From Paenibacillus senegalensis JC66 (lineage in GTDB: Bacteria; Bacillota; Bacilli; Paenibacillales; NBRC-103111), in NCBI RefSeq assembly GCF_000285515.1, contig NZ_HE610958.1, positions 507,958 to 570,949 on the forward strand: 62,992 nucleotides of DNA. The letters run 5' to 3'. Positions 36,101 through 44,947 of the stretch are shown one piece after another (position 1 is the first letter of the stretch; each line of letters opens with the position of its first letter). The notes beneath the pieces are model-generated. The model was not told the DNA's origin and searched no databases. It was given only the letters and a program-made list of their open reading frames with translations. The position numbers and the translations under genes were made by a program.

Positions 36101-36409
36101 ATGATGGACGTTCTGACAGCCTTTCTGACAACTATCGATCCCGTATGGCAAATCGCTGTAGTCGTCGTACTTGCCTGCCTATCCGGCTCCCTGCTATTTC
36201 TGTTTACCGGACGCCATGAGCAGGTTAGCGATCAGGAGTTCGAGGATTTCTCCTCGTTCTTTCCCCAGGTGAAGCCGGTGATGCACCGATACTCCGATGA
36301 ACAGGAAGAGTCAGATGGACAAGCTCAGGCCCAATGGATAGAGGATGACTATAGATCGGGCAGCCCTTCTTCAAGCGCAAATTCAAAGTCCTCCAAATCG
36401 ACTACCTGA
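36101..36409 (+). CDS. Small single-span membrane protein of unknown function
   Basis: A 102-residue protein I do not recognise. One membrane segment lies at about residues 16-37 (WQIAVVVVLACLSGSLLFLF), followed by an acidic, Ser-rich cytoplasmic or outer tail. AGAGGTGA lies 6 nt before ATG 36101 (a second ATG follows directly), which supports a real gene. Its last 61 bp overlap the end of the gene on the other strand. Confidence 0.6.
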   Translation: MMDVLTAFLTTIDPVWQIAVVVVLACLSGSLLFLFTGRHEQVSDQEFEDFSSFFPQVKPVMHRYSDEQEESDGQAQAQWIEDDYRSGSPSSSANSKSSKSTT

Positions 36410-36867
36410 ACGGGAATTGCCGCTTCGATAACTTTTTCTATCAGTTCGAACTGATCCGTTAACAACGGAGTATGATTCCGCAAGCTCAAGAGCAGCAGCT
36501 CTGTTTCTATAGGATCGAAATTTTCCCCGTATTCCCCATTATCCATGGCCGATACAACAACAAGCCTTGTCTTGTCGTTAAGCAGCAGCGGAGGACTTTG
36601 CCGCCAGGGCATAGCAAGTGCCCGCTCCAGCTTTTTGGCATTGAAAGGCTCTTCCAAAAAAGCAATAAACTCCTTGATCCTTTCTTTGACATACGCATCA
36701 TCGTCCTCATCGGGCATTATCGGGTCTCCGCATTCCAACAGCTCATACAGCTCTCCGATGCTGGAGTAGGGAACAAAATAAGTAACCTCCCTGCTCGGTA
36801 CAAGCAGTTCACCATAAGCCGCTAGCATCACGGCCTCTATTACAAAACTTCTATCCGTCGAATTCAA
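36349..36867 (-). CDS. Conserved-looking protein of unknown function
   Basis: A 172-residue acidic soluble protein. It resembles a family I recall from Paenibacillaceae genomes, sometimes labelled ADP-heptose synthase without support; I assign no function. Seen: FVIEAVMLAAYGELLVP at the start, an acidic DEDDDAYVKERIKEFI segment, DPIETELLLLSLRN, and an ending LLTDQFELIEKVIEAAIPVQ and VVDLEDFEFALEEG. The start is TTG at 36867 with GGGAGG upstream; GTG/ATG at codons 13-14 are alternatives. Its promoter region holds a 53-bp direct repeat. Confidence 0.7.
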   Translation of the reverse strand: MNSTDRSFVIEAVMLAAYGELLVPSREVTYFVPYSSIGELYELLECGDPIMPDEDDDAYVKERIKEFIAFLEEPFNAKKLERALAMPWRQSPPLLLNDKTRLVVVSAMDNGEYGENFDPIETELLLLSLRNHTPLLTDQFELIEKVIEAAIPVQVVDLEDFEFALEEGLPDL

Positions 36868-36890
36868 TTCACAACTGCCTCCCGAATATG

Positions 36891-37061
36891 AAAAGCTTCA
36901 AACGAAGCCCTTTCGAAGATGAATAACCCGGTATTTGCGGTAACTTTTCATGCCAATCAGAAAGCATGCTTTCGGAGATCGAAATCTTACACTTTCTGAT
37001 GTGGTAAGAAAAGCTTCTATCGAAGCCCTTTCGAAGATGAATAACCCGGTATTTGCGGTAA
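36891..37061. repeat. 53-bp direct repeat, two copies 118 bp apart
   Basis: Copies at 36891-36943 and 37009-37061 differ at two positions only. Both contain CGAAGCCCTTTCGAAGATGA and then ATAACCCGGTATTTGCGGTAA. They lie between the divergent starts of the gene at 36867 and topB. The rest of the gap 36868-37291 shows nothing else. Confidence 0.93.
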
Positions 37062-37291
37062 AGCGGATCCTTGGCCCTTTGCCGCTTTTTTCTTCTAATA
37101 GTAATCTGTTGCCGATGAGCAGGTCAAGAAACGCCTTGAAGCGAGCATATCCCGGAGCGTTCCTCTAGTGTACAATATAACTATTCCAACTATATAAGTA
37201 TTTCAGCAAATTGTTCGATAACTCATTAGTTTATTATATGAATTACGGCAGCATCTGCCGCTTCGACCTTAATCCTTGGAGGAGCCTTTTT

Positions 37292-39664
37292 GTGAAAATA
37301 TTAGTTATTGCCGAAAAGCCGGACATGGGAAGGAATATCGCCCGCGCGATTGAGCCCCGTGCCGTTAACAAAAAAACTCACATTCTTGGAGAAACCTACA
37401 TCATCACTTGGGCTATCGGTCATCTGGTTACTCTGGCCGAGCCCGATCATTACGATGCTCGCTATAAAAAATGGAATTTGGCTGACCTGCCTATTATTCC
37501 TGATTCCTTCAAGCTTATTCCCTATTCCAAAACCCGCAGTCAGCTAACCGTCATTCGCGATTTAGCCAAAAAATGCGGGCAGATCGTCAATGCCTGCGAT
37601 GCCGGAAGAGAAGGGCAGCATATCTTCTCCTTAATCCAACGCCATTTAAAGCTGGCCCAGCCTGTCAAACGGTTATGGATTTCAGACTTAACTCCGGAAA
37701 CCATCCGCCACGGTTTCGCGCATTTAAAGGACGGTTCGGAATATGACAATTTGACAAGAGCAGCTCGAGCCCGAAGTGAAGCCGACTGGCTGGTCGGTAT
37801 GAATGGCTCCCGCGCGTTTACAACAAGGCATCAGGCTCTGCTTTCGGTAGGGAGAGTGCAAACACCGGTACTTGCACTCATTTATGACCGGCACAAGCAA
37901 ATCGAAGCGTTCACTTCACAAAAATACTACGTAGTGGAAGCCAGCTTTCAGCAAAAAGAAACCAGCTACCGCGGTGTCTGGCAGGGTGAGCGCATTGTCG
38001 ATAGAAGCAAGGCGGAGCAGCTTTCCCTCAAAGTCAATGGGCAGCCGGGAACGATCACCTCTTACGAAGAAAAAAATGTAAAGGAGTTTCCTTTCAAGCT
38101 CTATGATCTGACCCTGCTGCAGCGGGAAGCTAACGGCAAGCTGGGCTTTTCCGCCAAGAAAACATTGGATATTGCCCAAGCCCTGTATGAGAAGCATAAG
38201 GTGATTACTTATCCTAGAACCAACTCCAATTATGTCAACGAACAAAACATTCCCGAAATGCACAGAGCTCTCGATGCCTTAAAGTCTTCCCCTTACCGGC
38301 AATGGGTGGAGGGAGCCCACCGTCCGTTAGTAAGCGTCCGCAACCGGCAAGTATGCAACCCGGCCAAGGTGGAGGATCACCATGCCATCCTGCCTACCGT
38401 GAAGCAGGCAGGGAAGCTTTCAGCCGATGAGCAAAAGATTTATGATTTAATCGTTCGCCGCTTCCTATCCCATTTTTACCCCGCAGCGGAGTACAAGGTT
38501 CATACCGTTCATACGGAAGTGGCCAAGGAGCCGTTTAAAACTACTGTCAAAGAGCTGATTTCCTTGGGGTGGAAAGCGATTTATGCCGACCATGCGCAGG
38601 CGTCAAACCGCAATGACCGCAGCAGCAGCCGGGGCAAAGGCCGACAGAATGAAGAGAACGAGGATGAATTGCAAATCGAGACGGAGCTGCCGTTTCAGCT
38701 CACCCCATCCCTGCCCGTTCATTGTACAGAAACCACCGTTAAAGACAAAGAGACCCAGCCGCCTAAGCCCTACACGGAAGGAACTCTATTGAAGGCCATG
38801 GAAAGCGCGGGCAAGCAGGTGGAGGATGACGAGCTGCGGGAAATCATGAAGGAATCCGGACTCGGTACCCCTGCTACAAGGGCCGCTACGATTGAACGCT
38901 TGAAGCAGGTCGGTTATATCGAAATGCAGGGCAAGCGCATTGTTCCTACATTGAAGGGATGCACAGCTATCGAGCTGATCCGTGGTGCGGGGATCGAGCT
39001 GCTTACTTCCCCCGAGATGACCGGACAGTGGGAAAAGCGGCTGAATGAAATTGCCAGGGGCCAAGCCTCCGATGAAGCGTTCATGGCCAAGGTGAAACAA
39101 TTTACCGAGCTGATTGTTCGCAAGGTTAAGCTTCAGGAGCAGGCCAATGGAGATGCTTTGGCGGCTCCCGCTAAAGCTTCCCGGAGCGGCCGCGGAGCAA
39201 GGAAGTCTGCAGCCGGCAATTCGGCAAAGAAGCGTTCGGACAGGCCGGGTTCAGGCGATGTACAGGCCTCGCAAGCCTTCACACAGGCTGCAGCCTCCGC
39301 TTCCAGCCAAACAAGCGCCCGCGCTTCAGCTTCCGGCCGGACAAGCGATACCAAGCCCGGGAGCCGCAAAAAAACCGCCGCCCAGCCCGGGAAAATCATC
39401 GGACTTTGTCCTCGTGAGGGATGCGGCGGCAGCGTGTTTATGGGCAATAAAGGCTATGGCTGCAGTCACTACAAGCTGGGCTGCACCTTCGTCATTTGGA
39501 AAAAAACGAAGTATAATAAAACGCTGAGCGATGCCATGGTTAAATCTCTGCTGCAAAAAGGAGAGACCGGCAAGCTTAAATTTAAAACGCAAGGCCGGGA
39601 ATATAGCGGCAAGTTCATTCTGCGCGACAAAAGCACCGGGGAATTGGATGTTGGCCCGGTTTAA
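37292..39664 (+). CDS. topB: DNA topoisomerase III
   Basis: A type IA topoisomerase of 790 residues. Seen: the TOPRIM domain with E8 (IAEKPDMG) and D103-A-G-R-E107, the ALLSVGRVQTPVLALI motif, and the catalytic tyrosine Y307 in TYPRTNSNY. After the core, an Ala/Ser/Arg-rich linker (about 625-710) leads to a small C-terminal zinc-finger-like domain with CPREGCGGSVFMGNKGYGC. GTG 37292 is chosen because GGAGGAGC lies 7 nt before it; the frame opens 27 codons earlier without a ribosome binding site. The residue after YPRT is N where most relatives have D. Confidence 0.95.
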   Translation: MKILVIAEKPDMGRNIARAIEPRAVNKKTHILGETYIITWAIGHLVTLAEPDHYDARYKKWNLADLPIIPDSFKLIPYSKTRSQLTVIRDLAKKCGQIVNACDAGREGQHIFSLIQRHLKLAQPVKRLWISDLTPETIRHGFAHLKDGSEYDNLTRAARARSEADWLVGMNGSRAFTTRHQALLSVGRVQTPVLALIYDRHKQIEAFTSQKYYVVEASFQQKETSYRGVWQGERIVDRSKAEQLSLKVNGQPGTITSYEEKNVKEFPFKLYDLTLLQREANGKLGFSAKKTLDIAQALYEKHKVITYPRTNSNYVNEQNIPEMHRALDALKSSPYRQWVEGAHRPLVSVRNRQVCNPAKVEDHHAILPTVKQAGKLSADEQKIYDLIVRRFLSHFYPAAEYKVHTVHTEVAKEPFKTTVKELISLGWKAIYADHAQASNRNDRSSSRGKGRQNEENEDELQIETELPFQLTPSLPVHCTETTVKDKETQPPKPYTEGTLLKAMESAGKQVEDDELREIMKESGLGTPATRAATIERLKQVGYIEMQGKRIVPTLKGCTAIELIRGAGIELLTSPEMTGQWEKRLNEIARGQASDEAFMAKVKQFTELIVRKVKLQEQANGDALAAPAKASRSGRGARKSAAGNSAKKRSDRPGSGDVQASQAFTQAAASASSQTSARASASGRTSDTKPGSRKKTAAQPGKIIGLCPREGCGGSVFMGNKGYGCSHYKLGCTFVIWKKTKYNKTLSDAMVKSLLQKGETGKLKFKTQGREYSGKFILRDKSTGELDVGPV

Positions 39665-40527
39665 TCACCGGTGAATTCAATCCAGACCGCCGTTTTATCA
39701 TCCGATTTCTTGAAACGCGGGTACTGTGTGCACTCGGGGTCGTTTTCTTCGAGCTCTACGAGCCACTTTGCGTAGTTGGCCAAGCCATCGGTTTTTATTC
39801 GCTCAGCCAGCTGCTCGATGGTGGCTCCCTTCTCCCCTTTTTTAGTCGGTAAAAAAAGACCGTCGGTAACCATCAGCAGTCCGCTCAGCCGGATCCGGTT
39901 CATTCGGCCATACTCCAGCAGATCAGCGACTTCCGGCTCTCCGCTGATCACCGTGTAGCCATTCAGTGTGTTCAGGCTCAACCGATTTTGCTGAATTTGC
40001 GGGCTTACGTACTCTCGTAATTCCAGCGGCGAGGAGAGTCCTTTTTCGATGCCTTCCACCCACTTGCTGCGGGTCAGACTGTCCAGCGGAGCTACCTGGT
40101 CCTGAGTCAGGACACGGATAGAGCCATCCCCGTAGTAGGCCACGAGCATACAATCCCCTGCCTGTGCAAATTCCACGTAATGATCCGTAATTTTCACCAC
40201 AGCAATGCCGGCTGTCCATAACTCCCGCTTATCTTCCACGTTAATGCCGCTCTTCTCCATGCTTTCCCGCAGCTTGCGGTTAGCCTCCAGCACTGCAGAA
40301 TATAGCGGCTGTTCGGCACTGTCTCCCGTTAGCGACTCCAGATGCTCGCTAATTAATCTCGAGGCCAGCAGCCCTCCTGTTTCCCCGTTCGGTCCGCGGT
40401 ACGGCACCATAGAGGTAGCTCCATCAACGACACCATATATAGCCAAGTGATCATTGATAATGAGTGAGTCTTCGTTGAATGTATTGCTGCCTTGAATAGT
40501 TAGCTTTTGCACTTTGATGCTCGTCAT
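39661..40527 (-). CDS. PP2C-like protein phosphatase
   Basis: A 288-residue protein with the PP2C order of motifs: NED (18-20), YGVVDGATS with metal-binding D35-G36, QAGDCMLVAYYGDG, a late VTDGLF and SDDKTAVWIE. The fold is therefore a Ser/Thr phosphatase or a close, possibly inactive relative. The region between is shorter than in PrpC and the target is unknown. It ends 4 bp inside the topB end on the other strand and follows the Nudix gene by 21 bp, so DeoR-Nudix-PP2C may be one transcript. Confidence 0.75.
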   Translation of the reverse strand: MTSIKVQKLTIQGSNTFNEDSLIINDHLAIYGVVDGATSMVPYRGPNGETGGLLASRLISEHLESLTGDSAEQPLYSAVLEANRKLRESMEKSGINVEDKRELWTAGIAVVKITDHYVEFAQAGDCMLVAYYGDGSIRVLTQDQVAPLDSLTRSKWVEGIEKGLSSPLELREYVSPQIQQNRLSLNTLNGYTVISGEPEVADLLEYGRMNRIRLSGLLMVTDGLFLPTKKGEKGATIEQLAERIKTDGLANYAKWLVELEENDPECTQYPRFKKSDDKTAVWIEFTGD

Positions 40528-40548
40528 GTTGGTTTGCCCCCTAGTCGA

Positions 40549-41190
40549 TTAGTCGATTTGTACCGGTTTGTCCGGATCGCGGTAATAGTTGAACATTTCT
40601 CTGATTTGGGATTCAGTGTTTCTTTCGACAGACAGCTCTGGAAGCTCATGCTCTGCAAAAAAAGCCGCCTCACTTGTCTCCAGGCCTGCCGCCAGATCCC
40701 CGCCAGTAATCTCGCAGCGAATAAAGAATTTATAGAGATGGTAGGGCGCTGGAGGATGCGGATGAGCCAGAATATCGTACACAGCGAGCAATCTCACCGC
40801 TTCTACCTCATAACCGGCTTCTTCTTTTACTTCCTTAACGGCTACTTGCTTAGGCGATAGTCCAATATCCGCCCAACCTCCCGGCAGTGCCCAACAGCCA
40901 TCATGCTTTTCCTTGACCATCAACAGCCTGCCTTCTTGAAACACTACAGCACGCACATCGACCTTAGGAGTGGCGTAGCCCTTTTCCGAGGCGAATAACC
41001 CCTCAACCAAGGGCATCGGCGTTGCAGAATAAGCAGACATAATTTCTACACTGATTTTGCGGATTTGCTCGAATCTTTCCAAATCGTATACATCTCTTGA
41101 ATACTCCAATCCGGCCTGAGCAATAGCTTGAAGCTGCTTGCACCATTCCAGCCATTTCGGTTCGTTCAGTCGGCCATTCAATTCGCTCAT
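40549..41190 (-). CDS. Nudix hydrolase with N-terminal helical domain (YjhB type)
   Basis: A 213-residue protein: an N-terminal domain of about 65 residues (WLEWCKQLQAIAQAGLEYS; RFEQIRKISVEIMSAYS) typical of the ADP-ribose-hydrolase-type Nudix proteins such as Bacillus YjhB, then a Nudix domain with GGWADIGLSPKQVAVKEVKE followed by EAGY. The metal-binding VKEVKEEAG part is intact; the position of the first Nudix-box Glu is Leu, as is normal in this subgroup. The substrate is unknown. It starts 30 bp after the DeoR gene. Confidence 0.88.
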   Translation of the reverse strand: MSELNGRLNEPKWLEWCKQLQAIAQAGLEYSRDVYDLERFEQIRKISVEIMSAYSATPMPLVEGLFASEKGYATPKVDVRAVVFQEGRLLMVKEKHDGCWALPGGWADIGLSPKQVAVKEVKEEAGYEVEAVRLLAVYDILAHPHPPAPYHLYKFFIRCEITGGDLAAGLETSEAAFFAEHELPELSVERNTESQIREMFNYYRDPDKPVQID

Positions 41191-41220
41191 GGTATACCCC
41201 CTTAGGAATAAGGTGATTCT

Positions 41221-41970
41221 TTACCTTGGCAAAGAAATTCGTTCTATTTCGTTTTCTTCCAGCAGCCGGATAATTTCCGGGTCCTCCGTATCCGTGATGA
41301 CAGCATCCATTTCTCGTAAATCGCAAACGTTATAGCGTCCCCGCCGATTCCAGTTTTTCTGGTCAATAAGCATAATCGCCATATCCGACTGTTTTAGAAC
41401 CGCCCGTTTTAATTCCAGGCTTTCCTCCAAGCTTGCCGTCACCTGCCAATCGGAAGAGATGCCTGCCGTACGAAGGAAGCATTTGTCGAAGTTCATTTGC
41501 TCAATCGCCTGCATGGCAAAACAGCCATAAGCCGCCTCGTCACCCTCGTGGACCTTTCCGCCAATATGAATAAGGCTTACCCTGGTTAACAGCTCTGGCA
41601 AGGCATGAATGCTGTTGGTGACGACCGTAACATCTTTCAGGGCGGGCATTGCGCTAAACATCAAATTGGTGAAGCTTGACGATTCGATAAAGACCGTGTC
41701 TCCTGGCCGGATCAGCCCGACTGCCGCCTTCGCAAACGGATGCTTGCCCTCCAACCCGCGATCCTTGTAAGCGATAAACTCCGGCAGTTGGGCGGGCAGC
41801 ACAGCTCCTCCATAAGTTTTATGAACGAGCCCTTTTTTATCCAAAAAGCGAAGGTCTTTGCGGATCGCATCCTCGGTGACTGAAAATTGAGCTGCCAGCT
41901 GCTTCACCTGAACTCTTCCATCCCTGCGGATGATATCCACGATTCGTTTCCTGCGCTCTTCGATGAACAA
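41221..41970 (-). CDS. DeoR-family transcriptional regulator
   Basis: A repressor-type protein of about 250 residues. Seen: an N-terminal winged helix (RKRIVDIIRRDGRVQVKQLA; VTEDAIRKDLRFLDKKGLVHKTYGG) and a C-terminal sugar-phosphate sensing domain (GDTVFIESSS; VVTNS; GG), as in DeoR/GlpR/FruR proteins. TTG at 41970 is preferred as the start since GGAGGGAGG lies 5 nt before it and family members begin MLFIEERR; an ATG 7 codons upstream has no ribosome binding site. It heads a probable operon with the Nudix hydrolase and PP2C-like gene. Confidence 0.9.
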   Translation of the reverse strand: MFIEERRKRIVDIIRRDGRVQVKQLAAQFSVTEDAIRKDLRFLDKKGLVHKTYGGAVLPAQLPEFIAYKDRGLEGKHPFAKAAVGLIRPGDTVFIESSSFTNLMFSAMPALKDVTVVTNSIHALPELLTRVSLIHIGGKVHEGDEAAYGCFAMQAIEQMNFDKCFLRTAGISSDWQVTASLEESLELKRAVLKQSDMAIMLIDQKNWNRRGRYNVCDLREMDAVITDTEDPEIIRLLEENEIERISLPR

Positions 41971-42189
41971 GATGTCCTCCCTCCTCTCCATACGCCCATT
42001 GGGCCCTAAATGGTGTGGCTGACGAGCGCTGTTATTTCGAAGCATTGAAAACGGCCAATAGCGTTGTTACACGGCTGTCGCTTTATTGTGAACAATATCC
42101 CCATCGTCCGCCAGCAGGTTATGCGGGAATCCCCCTAATTTTGGCCAAATAAGGACCACTGCGAGCATTTGAATCCGAAACACTGCGAA

Positions 42190-42310
42190 TAAGGTGCGCA
42201 TAGAATGCGCACAGGATGCATCAAGGCGCACACAAGATGCATCAAGATGCACACTAGATGCATCAAGGCGCACACAAAGCGCTCACAAGGCGCGCACAAG
42301 GCAATCAAGG
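42190..42310. repeat. 21-bp tandem repeat upstream of the DeoR gene
   Basis: Three clear units GATGCATCAAGGCGCACACAA (one differs by AT for GG and TA for AA) flanked by decayed pieces such as AGCGCTCACAA and GGCGCGCACAA. It lies in the 712-bp gap 41971-42682, which otherwise holds only a terminator and nothing I can name. Confidence 0.82.
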
Positions 42311-42436
42311 CAAAAGGTGACACCTCTGCATCCGGACTGAAATCTTTGGATCTCTTTCATCACCCTTTAGCACGCCCACGTCCATTCATTATCAATCATT
42401 ATTGTTTGTTATTATTCTGTATTAATCCAATTGTAA

Positions 42437-42468
42437 AAGGCTGTACTTGGTTCGTCAAGTACAGCCTT
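42437..42468. terminator. Intrinsic terminator, bidirectional
   Basis: A perfect 13-bp stem AAGGCTGTACTTG / CAAGTACAGCCTT with a 6-nt loop, followed by CTTATTT on the plus strand and TTTACAATT on the minus strand. It is 215 bp past the end of the hydrolase gene at 42683, the most likely user. Confidence 0.75.
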
Positions 42469-42682
42469 CTTATTTCCATATATTCTTTTGTATTATTACT
42501 TTTTACTAATTCGGTTAATTCCCTCGCTGATCGCTTCCCGATTTTCTCTGAACAAAGCAGCTAAAGATGCTAAAGAAACCAACTAAAAGCCAAACGAGCG
42601 ACAAAAAAAGCCATGATGAAGCCCTAAGTCTAGGTGATCATCTTTTGCCAATTCATTTCAACATAAAACGGTTCCTTCTAAT

Positions 42683-43510
42683 TTAAATCGTCCAGTCGTT
42701 CCAATCCTCTTTGCGCTTGGTGATCGAAGCAAGCCATCTGCCTGTCGTCTCTAACAATTGCCGGGTATGCTCATAGTTGGAAAAGGTATGGTTAGCCTGC
42801 AGAATTACTTCTTTATCGCACTGTCCGAGACTGCGCATCCAGAACATTTTTTGGTATAGGAAGCAGTAATCCACCGGTACCAGATCATCGGCGGTGCCAT
42901 GAATAAGCAGCACGTCTCCGCTAAACTTGGCGGTCTCATGAAACGGATGTCTGCCTGTCATGGAGTCAAAGAAATGGCGGGATAACAAATAGCCGCTGTA
43001 ATCGGCATGACCTTTCTGCACAGCCTGCTCATAGACCTGGTCACCAACAATCCGTTTGATATCGCTTAGCGGGTTAGCAACGGCAGCCCATAAAGCCAAG
43101 GAGCGCACCCTTTTATCCAGAGAGGCCGTCAAGACGGCTACTGCTCCTCCCAGGCTATGACCGAGCAGAGTTACTCTTTCAGCATCAACGCAATCCATAT
43201 CCAGGCCGTAATCCAGGACGCGTCTCGTTTGGGCAATCAGCTCATCCAAGCCGTAATCCCCATAATTGCCCGTGCTTTCTCCGCATCCGGCATAATCGAA
43301 GCGAATGACTAGATATCCCTGCTTGCTGAGGTAGTTTGCAGTTTTAACAAATAGCCGATCTACGCCAATCCGGCTGCCGATAAAACCATGGCAAATGATG
43401 ACGAGAGGCCAGCGCTGATTCTCTGCTGTATCTGGTGTGCTATTGTTCGGGTAATGAATTGCTGCAGCAAGCTGCTGTCCGTTCCAATCCAGGGTAATTT
43501 GGCGGCTCAT
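42683..43510 (-). CDS. Alpha/beta hydrolase of the serine aminopeptidase S33 type
   Basis: A cytoplasmic hydrolase of 275 residues. Seen: HGF (41-43) for the oxyanion hole, nucleophile S119 in LLGHSLGGAVAVL, acid D208 or D209 in HGTADDLVP and H241 in QANHTFSNYEH, so the triad is complete. Such proteins act on esters or lipids; the substrate is unknown. ATG 43510 follows AAGGAGGTTATATA and is preferred to an ATG 12 codons earlier. It is transcribed alone. Confidence 0.85.
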   Translation of the reverse strand: MSRQITLDWNGQQLAAAIHYPNNSTPDTAENQRWPLVIICHGFIGSRIGVDRLFVKTANYLSKQGYLVIRFDYAGCGESTGNYGDYGLDELIAQTRRVLDYGLDMDCVDAERVTLLGHSLGGAVAVLTASLDKRVRSLALWAAVANPLSDIKRIVGDQVYEQAVQKGHADYSGYLLSRHFFDSMTGRHPFHETAKFSGDVLLIHGTADDLVPVDYCFLYQKMFWMRSLGQCDKEVILQANHTFSNYEHTRQLLETTGRWLASITKRKEDWNDWTI

Positions 43511-43794
43511 TATATAACCTCCTTGCACTGATCCACAACTTTTCAAAATAAAACAATCAACAAAACCTAGAGCAACATTAGTAATTATAAACTAAATAAA
43601 TTTTAATTTCATAATTCCTATATGTTTAATCGGAATAATGTTATGATAACACCCGGCTCACTAAAAATCAATGGCCGGGTAATCAGGCAATGCTTCCAAA
43701 ACTCTGATAGCGCTCAGCACCAACATTTCAACACGGGCAGCTTGTCCGGTACGTATCTCAACCTTTGCTAAAATGCTAATTTTGCTCTGTAATA

Positions 43795-44682
43795 CTAATT
43801 TTGTATCTCTGTATGAAAAGCCGCTTCTTCCTGCATTAACTCATTCAGAACGCTGTCGTGAATATGTCCGTTAGTGGCAACTACATCGCTAACCGTCAGT
43901 CCGTAAGCCGCTCCCTTCGTATCCGTAACCGTACCGCCCGATTCCTTGACGAGCAGTGTGCCGGCCGCCTGGTCCCACACGCTTAATCCGTACTCCCAAA
44001 AGCCGGATAGTCGGCCAGCAGCTACATAAGCCAAATGCAGAGCCGCAGAGCCGCTGGAGCGTATGTTCCTAGTCTGCGGTGCTATTCTTTGCAGGCAGCG
44101 CATATTAAGCGGCAGAGCCCTGCTGCGATCGGTTGGAAATCCGGTAGCCAGCAGGCTGTCGGCCAGCTTTTCTTCAGCGGAAACCTCCATCCTTCTACCG
44201 GTCAAATAAGCTCCTTTTCCCTTTTCCGCCACAAACATCTCGTCTTGCACAGGATCATATACGACCCCAACGATGACTTCATGCTTGTAAGCCAGTGCTA
44301 TAGAGACGCTGAAATAAGGGTAACCGTGTACGAAATTCGTAGTTCCGTCGATTGGATCGACAATCCACAGGTATTCACTATCCTTATGGTTGTCCAAAGC
44401 CTTTACAAATGCACCCGGTCCAGGCGTTACACCCTCTTCTCCGAGAAAAGCATGATGCGGGAAATGCGTCTGGATCAAGTTGCGGATCAAAGCTTCAGCG
44501 CCTTTATCCACCTCTGTTACGAGATCGTTCGCGACGCTCTTTTGCCGCAATTTGTTGTAGCCGCCGACCTTGCTTTTGATCCACTCCCCGGCCTTGGCTG
44601 CTGTATTAATAGCGACAGCGGTGAAGCTTTTGCTGCCTACTGTATAAGCATCATTATTCGAAAGACTAGTCACTTTCCTCAA
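43795..44682 (-). CDS. Inositol monophosphatase family protein
   Basis: A 295-residue magnesium-dependent phosphatase. Seen: E82 in GEEG, D109-P-I-D-G-T-T115 and WDQAAG in the C-terminal half, which together hold the metals. Targets of the family include inositol phosphate, PAP and sugar phosphates; the context gives no clue. The start is unclear: the frame opens with TTG at 44682, with only GGAAAGAG before it, and a GTG three codons later is possible. Confidence 0.88.
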   Translation of the reverse strand: MRKVTSLSNNDAYTVGSKSFTAVAINTAAKAGEWIKSKVGGYNKLRQKSVANDLVTEVDKGAEALIRNLIQTHFPHHAFLGEEGVTPGPGAFVKALDNHKDSEYLWIVDPIDGTTNFVHGYPYFSVSIALAYKHEVIVGVVYDPVQDEMFVAEKGKGAYLTGRRMEVSAEEKLADSLLATGFPTDRSRALPLNMRCLQRIAPQTRNIRSSGSAALHLAYVAAGRLSGFWEYGLSVWDQAAGTLLVKESGGTVTDTKGAAYGLTVSDVVATNGHIHDSVLNELMQEEAAFHTEIQN

Positions 44683-44947
44683 CTCTTTCCATCCATTAAT
44701 CTGCTTCCGTATTTTGCACCAATCCCATTATAAGACACTATTGTCAAACGAGCACTTTGTATACATCCCGGCCTGTGTGATATAACCATGCAGCTGAGCT
44801 TAGTTCACTAATCTGTCATGATCTATTGTTGCCCCATAAAGTAGGATGAAAGCGAATTATGCAAAATACTCACTTAATAGTATATGGCATACCCTGCTTG
44901 CCCGCATCGGCGGATTCACTTAAAAACTTGTCCAAAGGTTGACATTT

